From positions 45,445,083 through 45,509,082 of the forward strand of contig CM070874.1 in the NCBI GenBank assembly GCA_036365515.1: a DNA stretch of 64,000 nt, given 5' to 3'. The position numbers and the translations under genes were made by a program. This DNA is from Torymus aiolomorphi. Its lineage: Eukaryota > Arthropoda > Insecta > Hymenoptera > Torymidae. Positions within the stretch are counted from its first letter, which is position 1. Every line of letters begins with the position of its first letter. Positions 59,659-64,000 of the stretch are shown here, in pieces. The notes under the pieces were generated by a model. It saw only the letters and a program-made list of their open reading frames with translations, did no database searches and was not told where the DNA came from.

Positions 59659-59825
59659 AGGGCGCCTCTACATGGAGTATGGCGTTCTCGAGAATGGCAG
59701 ACTGGCATACCTAACTTTGTGAGAGCAACAAAGACAGACAATTTTCAAATGTGCTCTATCCTTCTCAATTTCATGGAGTTAGACTGTCATTCTCGAGATC
59801 GCCAGACTCCATGTAGAGGCGCCCT
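59659..59825. repeat. Hairpin MITE (AGGGCGCC tips)
   Basis: AGGGCGCCTCTACATGGAG at 59659 mirrors CTCCATGTAGAGGCGCCCT ending at 59825, with a second pairing block (TTCTCGAGAATGGCAGACT / GACTGTCATTCTCGAGA). It is nested in a wider mirror pair, GTATAGAGGTAATAAGTA at 59641 and TATACTTATTACCTCTATGC near 60013. Confidence 0.8.
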
Positions 59826-60089
59826 AACTATAGAGTAGAGGAGTCCGCTGAAAATATGTCCGCCGTTGTAGAAAGAGAATGAGAACGAAGAGGTCATCTC
59901 TTTCTCTGTCAGACGCGCATGCATTAATAGAGACAAAGAGGGCCCTCTGATTTTTCTCTCTTTCTATCGAGCGGACGATACCGCTTACACATGTGCCTAT
60001 GTCTCCCCTCCTCTATACTTATTACCTCTATGCATTGAAGGCATAGAAAGCATGGCATATGGTGTTATTTGTGGACAATCCTTTCCCAC

Positions 60090-62640
60090 ATGGCATGAAA
60101 AGTTTTGGTGAAACCTTTTAAGAAATATTTCATGAAAAGCTTGCCACAACCTTGCTGTAATATTACAGAAACCTCTCAAAAATATTTTCAGTGAGATTTC
60201 AGGAAACCTTACAGAAACATTTTAGAAGCATTTCAATTAATGTTGAAAGTAGACAATGAAAGTACATTTCATAAAATAATACTGCAAGCTTTTTTAAAGC
60301 TTTTATGAAATCTTTCTTACAACTTCTCTGAAAAGAAACGTGTAATATTTCATGAAATACTATGGCAATGTGTTGAAAAAATTTCTCAAAAAGATGTTTT
60401 TATTCCTACAGAACCATTCAAGAAACATTCTTAAAACCTTGCAAAAATATTTTACGAAAGGTTATAAGGAAACCTTTCAAAAACATTTCCGGTATCATTG
60501 CCTGAAACGTTTTAGCAAAGTTGGAACAACGTTTTGGAAACGGTATTAATATCGTAAAAACATATTTCAAGAAATGTTACTGCAAGGTTCTACAAAGCTT
60601 TCCCAAAATTTTTCGCGCAAACTTTCTATAAAGAAACATTTCATAAATGTAACGAAAAGGTTTCAAAAAGATTTCTTGGAAGGATTATTTTATAAAACTG
60701 AAAATGTGAAAAAATATTTACGAAACCTTCCAAAAATATTTCACGAAAAGTTATAAGGAAGCTTTCAAAAACATTTCCTGTATCATTTTCTGAAACGTTG
60801 TAGCAAAGTTTTCGGAACGTTTTGGATACTATATTGCCAGCGTGAAAACACATTTCAAGAAATGTTACTGCAAGGTTTAACAAAGCTCTCCCAAAATTTT
60901 TCTAGCAAACTTTCTATAAAGAAACATTTCATGAAATGTTACGAAAAGGATTCAAAAAGATTTCTTGGCAGGATTATTTTATGAAACTGAATATAAAAAA
61001 TATTTCCGAAACCTTGCAAAAATATTTCGTGAAATGTTATAACGAAATCTTTCAAAAACATTTCCGGTAACATTTTCTGAAACGTTTGACCAAGTTTTCG
61101 CAACGTATTGGATACGATATTGACATCGTGAAAACACATTTCAAGAAATGTTACTGTAAGGTTTTACAAAGCTTTCCCGAAATTTTTCTCGCAAACTTTC
61201 CATAAAGAAACCTTTCATGAGATGTTACGAAAAGGTTTTAAAAAGATTTCTTGAAAGGATTTTTTACGAAACTGAAAATGTAAAAAAATATTTCCGAAAC
61301 CTTGCAATAATATTTTGCGAAAAGTTATGAGGAAGCTTTCAAGAACATTTTCTGTATCATTTTCTGAAACGTTTTAGAAAACTTTTCGCAACGTTTTCGA
61401 TACGATATTGATAACGTGAAAACCCAGTTACAAGGAATGTTACCGCAAGGTTTTGCAAAGCTTTCCCGAAGTTATACTCGCAAACTTTCCCTAAAAAACA
61501 TTTCATAAAATATTACGAAAAGGTTTCAAAAAGATTTCTTGGACGGATTTTTTTATAAAACTGAAAATGTAAAAAATATTTTTGATACATTGCACAAATA
61601 TTTCACTAAAAGTTATAAGGAAGCTTTCAAATAACATTTCCTGTATCATTTTCTGAACCGTTTGAGCAAAGTTTTCGCTACTTTTTGGATACGATATTGA
61701 CATCGTGAAAACGTATTTCAAGAAATATTACTGCAAGGTTTTACAAAGCTTTCCCGTAATTCTTCTCGCGTACTTTCTCTAGAGAAACACTTTATGAAAT
61801 ATTACGAAAAGGTTTCAAAAAGATTTCTAGGAAGGATTATTTTGTGATAATTAAAATGTGAAAAAATATTTCCGAAACCTTTCAAAAATATTTCACGAAA
61901 AGTTATAGGGAAGCTTTCAAAAACCTTTCCCGTATCATTTCCTGAAACGTTTTAGCAAAGTTATCGCATCCTTTTTGATTCGTTATTGACACCATGAAAA
62001 ATATATTACAAGAGATATTAGTTCGAGGTTTTACAAAGCATTCCCGAAATTTTTCTTACAATATTAGGGGAACGTTTTGAAAAGATTTTCTGCAATATTT
62101 TTTTTCACATAAACAAAAACAACAAAAAATATTCCTAAAACCTTGTAAAAATATTTTATGAAAGATTATTAAGGTAACCTTTAAAAAAAAATTTCTAGTA
62201 TCATTGCGTAAAATGTTTTTGAAATATTTTCGCATCAATTTAATTCGGTATTGTCGCCATTTCTCCAAAGAGACATAACATTTCATGAAATATTATGGGA
62301 TCGTTTTGTAAAGATTTCTTGGAAAGTTTCTTTAGGTAAAGAAACTATAATAAAATATTCCCCAAAAGCTTGCAAGAACATTTTACGTCATGTTATGAGG
62401 AGACTAAAAAAAAATTGAATGTATCATTGCGTTAATAGTTAACGAAATGTCTTAGCAACATTTATCATATGGTATTGACGCCATAAAAAAATTTCAAGTC
62501 ATATCAGGGCCAGGTTTTACAAAGCTTTCAAGAATAGTTTATTACAACCTTTCCACAAAGAAATATATAACATTTTATGAAATATTATGTGAAGGTTTTG
62601 AAAAGATTTTGTATCAGGTTTTCTTTTCTCACACACCCTT
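60090..62640. repeat. Satellite array 2, ~288-bp units, diverged
   Basis: TTTCAAGAAATGTTACTGCA-type landmarks at 60564, 60853, 61139, 61428 and 61717: spacing 286-289 bp. It has the same unit length and palindromic word style as array 1 but a different consensus (GGTTTTACAAAGCTTTCCC), and it decays towards 62640. Frames at 60352-62286 are unit translations. Confidence 0.85.
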
Positions 62641-62996
62641 CTCTCGTCAATCAAAGGTTTCCTCGATTTTACTAAACTAGAGATTTCAACAGCGCGCGTT
62701 GCGCGCCCTAACCGCTAGAAAACGGTTCGACTTCCTGATTTAGACGCATGCGCACTACATGAGCCAATCACATAACGTTTATTTTGGCTTCACAACATCC
62801 GGTCATGACTTTTTTATATAGAGATATTTCTTAGATTACAATAAATATTAATTTGATTTAACTAAATATTTAGTTGTGTTTTATTGGTTATCTTATTAGT
62901 TCTACTAATTATTTAATCAAATCCAATACTTATTTATTTGATCTTGCAAATATTTTGGCAAATCAAGTGAATGTTTAATTGACAAGAGTACGAATT

Positions 62997-63521
62997 TAAG
63001 GTCATACGAAGTACCGACACGATTCATACCTTACCGACACCTAAACTTGAATTTTTGTATCGTATTTAAACAAAAATTTTAGAAAAAAGCATTCTTTCAC
63101 GCCCTCCGGTCTTAAAGCCATGTTTAACTCAACCGCAGATCCCTAACTTATCGGTACATAAATATTATGTTTTTTATCACATCTAAACAAAAATTTTAGG
63201 AAAAAGCGTTTTTCACACCCACCGAAATGGGATTAAGCATACCCTATTAAATTTCTAAATGATTCCATCCATTAGATTTTCCCAAAAACGTTTTTCAAAT
63301 TAGTAATTAACTAGAACGAAGGATTAAACATTTCCAAATCCATTTTAGAAAAATCTAATTAATACAATGATTTAAAAATTTAATAGGGCATTTCACTTAA
63401 TGTTATGTTGGAGAGCATGAAGAACTCTTTTTTTTTTTTAATTCTTGTTTAAATACGATAAAAGAATTAAAGTTTAGGTGCCGGTAAGGTAGGGATTGTG
63501 TCGGTACTTCACATGGCCTTA
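62997..63521. mobile_element. TIR element (~525 bp, ~85-bp arms)
   Basis: TAAGGTCATACGAAGTACCG at 62997 mirrors CGGTACTTCACATGGCCTTA ending at 63521; the arms continue through ACCTTACCG.CACCTAAACTT and ATCGTATTTAAACAA. No coding capacity. Segment S at 27390 and 54390 shares its CGGTAAGTAGGGAT-like and CCTTAA words. Confidence 0.85.
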
Positions 63522-63649
63522 ACAAAAGAATTAGTTGAGTTTATTAAATATCATAGTCGAAAGTACTCAATATGTTGTCTTTTAATCAAATGTTTGCCAT
63601 TTTTATTCAAGTCTACTCCATACTTAGCTAAAATTAAAATTTTGTACGG

Positions 63650-63727
63650 TAGAAGCGTTGCGTAGCGTAGTGGTTAGGGCATCAGCCTTGTAATCCGAGG
63701 GACTCGAGTTCGATCCCACCTTAGGTC
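63650..63727 (+). repeat. tRNA-derived SINE-like sequence
   Basis: A-box-like TAGCGTAGTGGTTAGGGC and B-box GAGTTCGATCC are spaced as in a tRNA, and the middle resembles a tRNA-Thr(TGT) anticodon arm (TCAGCCTTGTAA). The 3' side of the anticodon stem is altered (TCCGA) and the acceptor ends do not pair, so it is a tRNA relic or SINE head rather than a working tRNA. A T-rich stretch follows. Confidence 0.65.
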
Positions 63728-64000
63728 AAAATTTTTTTCTGCGTTTTTTCTGTAAGATAATTTGTAAATGCGAAATTGCGAACGATAATATTATAAATTA
63801 ATGCAAATATACAATAATTTAATATTAAAAAACATAACTGATATAATAACTATTCAGATATATTAAGTTGCAGGAGTTCAGGAAGGATCATCAACTACAA
63901 GGAAAAAACTGGTTTTCAAAATTGTTAAAAAAAAAATTGTTATAAAATATTATTAAAAAATTTCTAATTCCGATAACTTTTGAAAAATATTTTTTGAAAT

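Noticed and set aside
60352..62286. Several frames of 60-80 codons rich in Lys/Phe/Asn
   Set aside because: They recur at the satellite period and are unit translations.
63650..63727. Functional tRNA-Thr gene
   Set aside because: Anticodon stem 3' side and acceptor stem do not pair; better read as a SINE head.

Overview
AT-rich eukaryotic DNA with short introns, an I-domain-less integrin alpha, NXF1 and OMA1, BEL/Pao debris and many foldback transposons points to an insect. A parasitoid wasp is my guess, but nothing here proves the order. Only about 12 kb (10.0-22.3 kb) is host genic DNA; the rest is repeat-dense.

Layout. 1-281: first exon of a secreted protein, cut by the window edge (minus strand). 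0.3-10 kb: no gene, but at least six independent inverted-repeat (foldback/MITE-like) elements. 10.0-14.6 kb: the mRNA export receptor NXF1 in nine exons (plus strand), with one GC-AG intron. 14.9-19.5 kb: an integrin alpha subunit, 17 exons, minus strand, with two places where the reading frame does not hold. 19.9-22.0 kb: the mitochondrial protease OMA1, seven exons, intact. 22.1-22.3 kb: a small membrane-protein ORF. 23.0-23.8 kb: a broken transposon-derived coding fragment.

24.2-57.2 kb is best read as one giant DNA transposon of about 33 kb. Identical 25-bp tips face each other at 24184 and 57220. Behind each tip lies an array of the same ~295-bp satellite, in opposite orientation at the two ends. 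Between them, on the minus strand, are a CACTA/EnSpm-like transposase gene (35850-40969) and a BEN-domain gene (27960-43609). The transposase gene lies wholly inside the 10-kb second intron of the BEN gene. Both genes carry repeated one-base frame breaks, nearly all in A runs of the coding strand. Younger transposons have landed in the introns: a BEL/Pao reverse transcriptase fragment, a TIR element whose body is a higher-order 150-bp satellite, a (CA)n tract, and several MITEs. One MITE has a visible empty site.

57.5-62.6 kb is satellite DNA: two arrays of ~288-bp units built from short palindromic motifs. The window closes with a TIR element and a tRNA-derived (SINE-like) sequence.

Gene functions: NXF1 (nuclear mRNA export), integrin alpha (cell-matrix adhesion) and OMA1 (inner mitochondrial membrane stress protease) are unrelated housekeeping genes. 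Inside the giant element the transposase would move the DNA; the BEN protein is a predicted DNA-binding/chromatin partner encoded by the element itself, which is inference.
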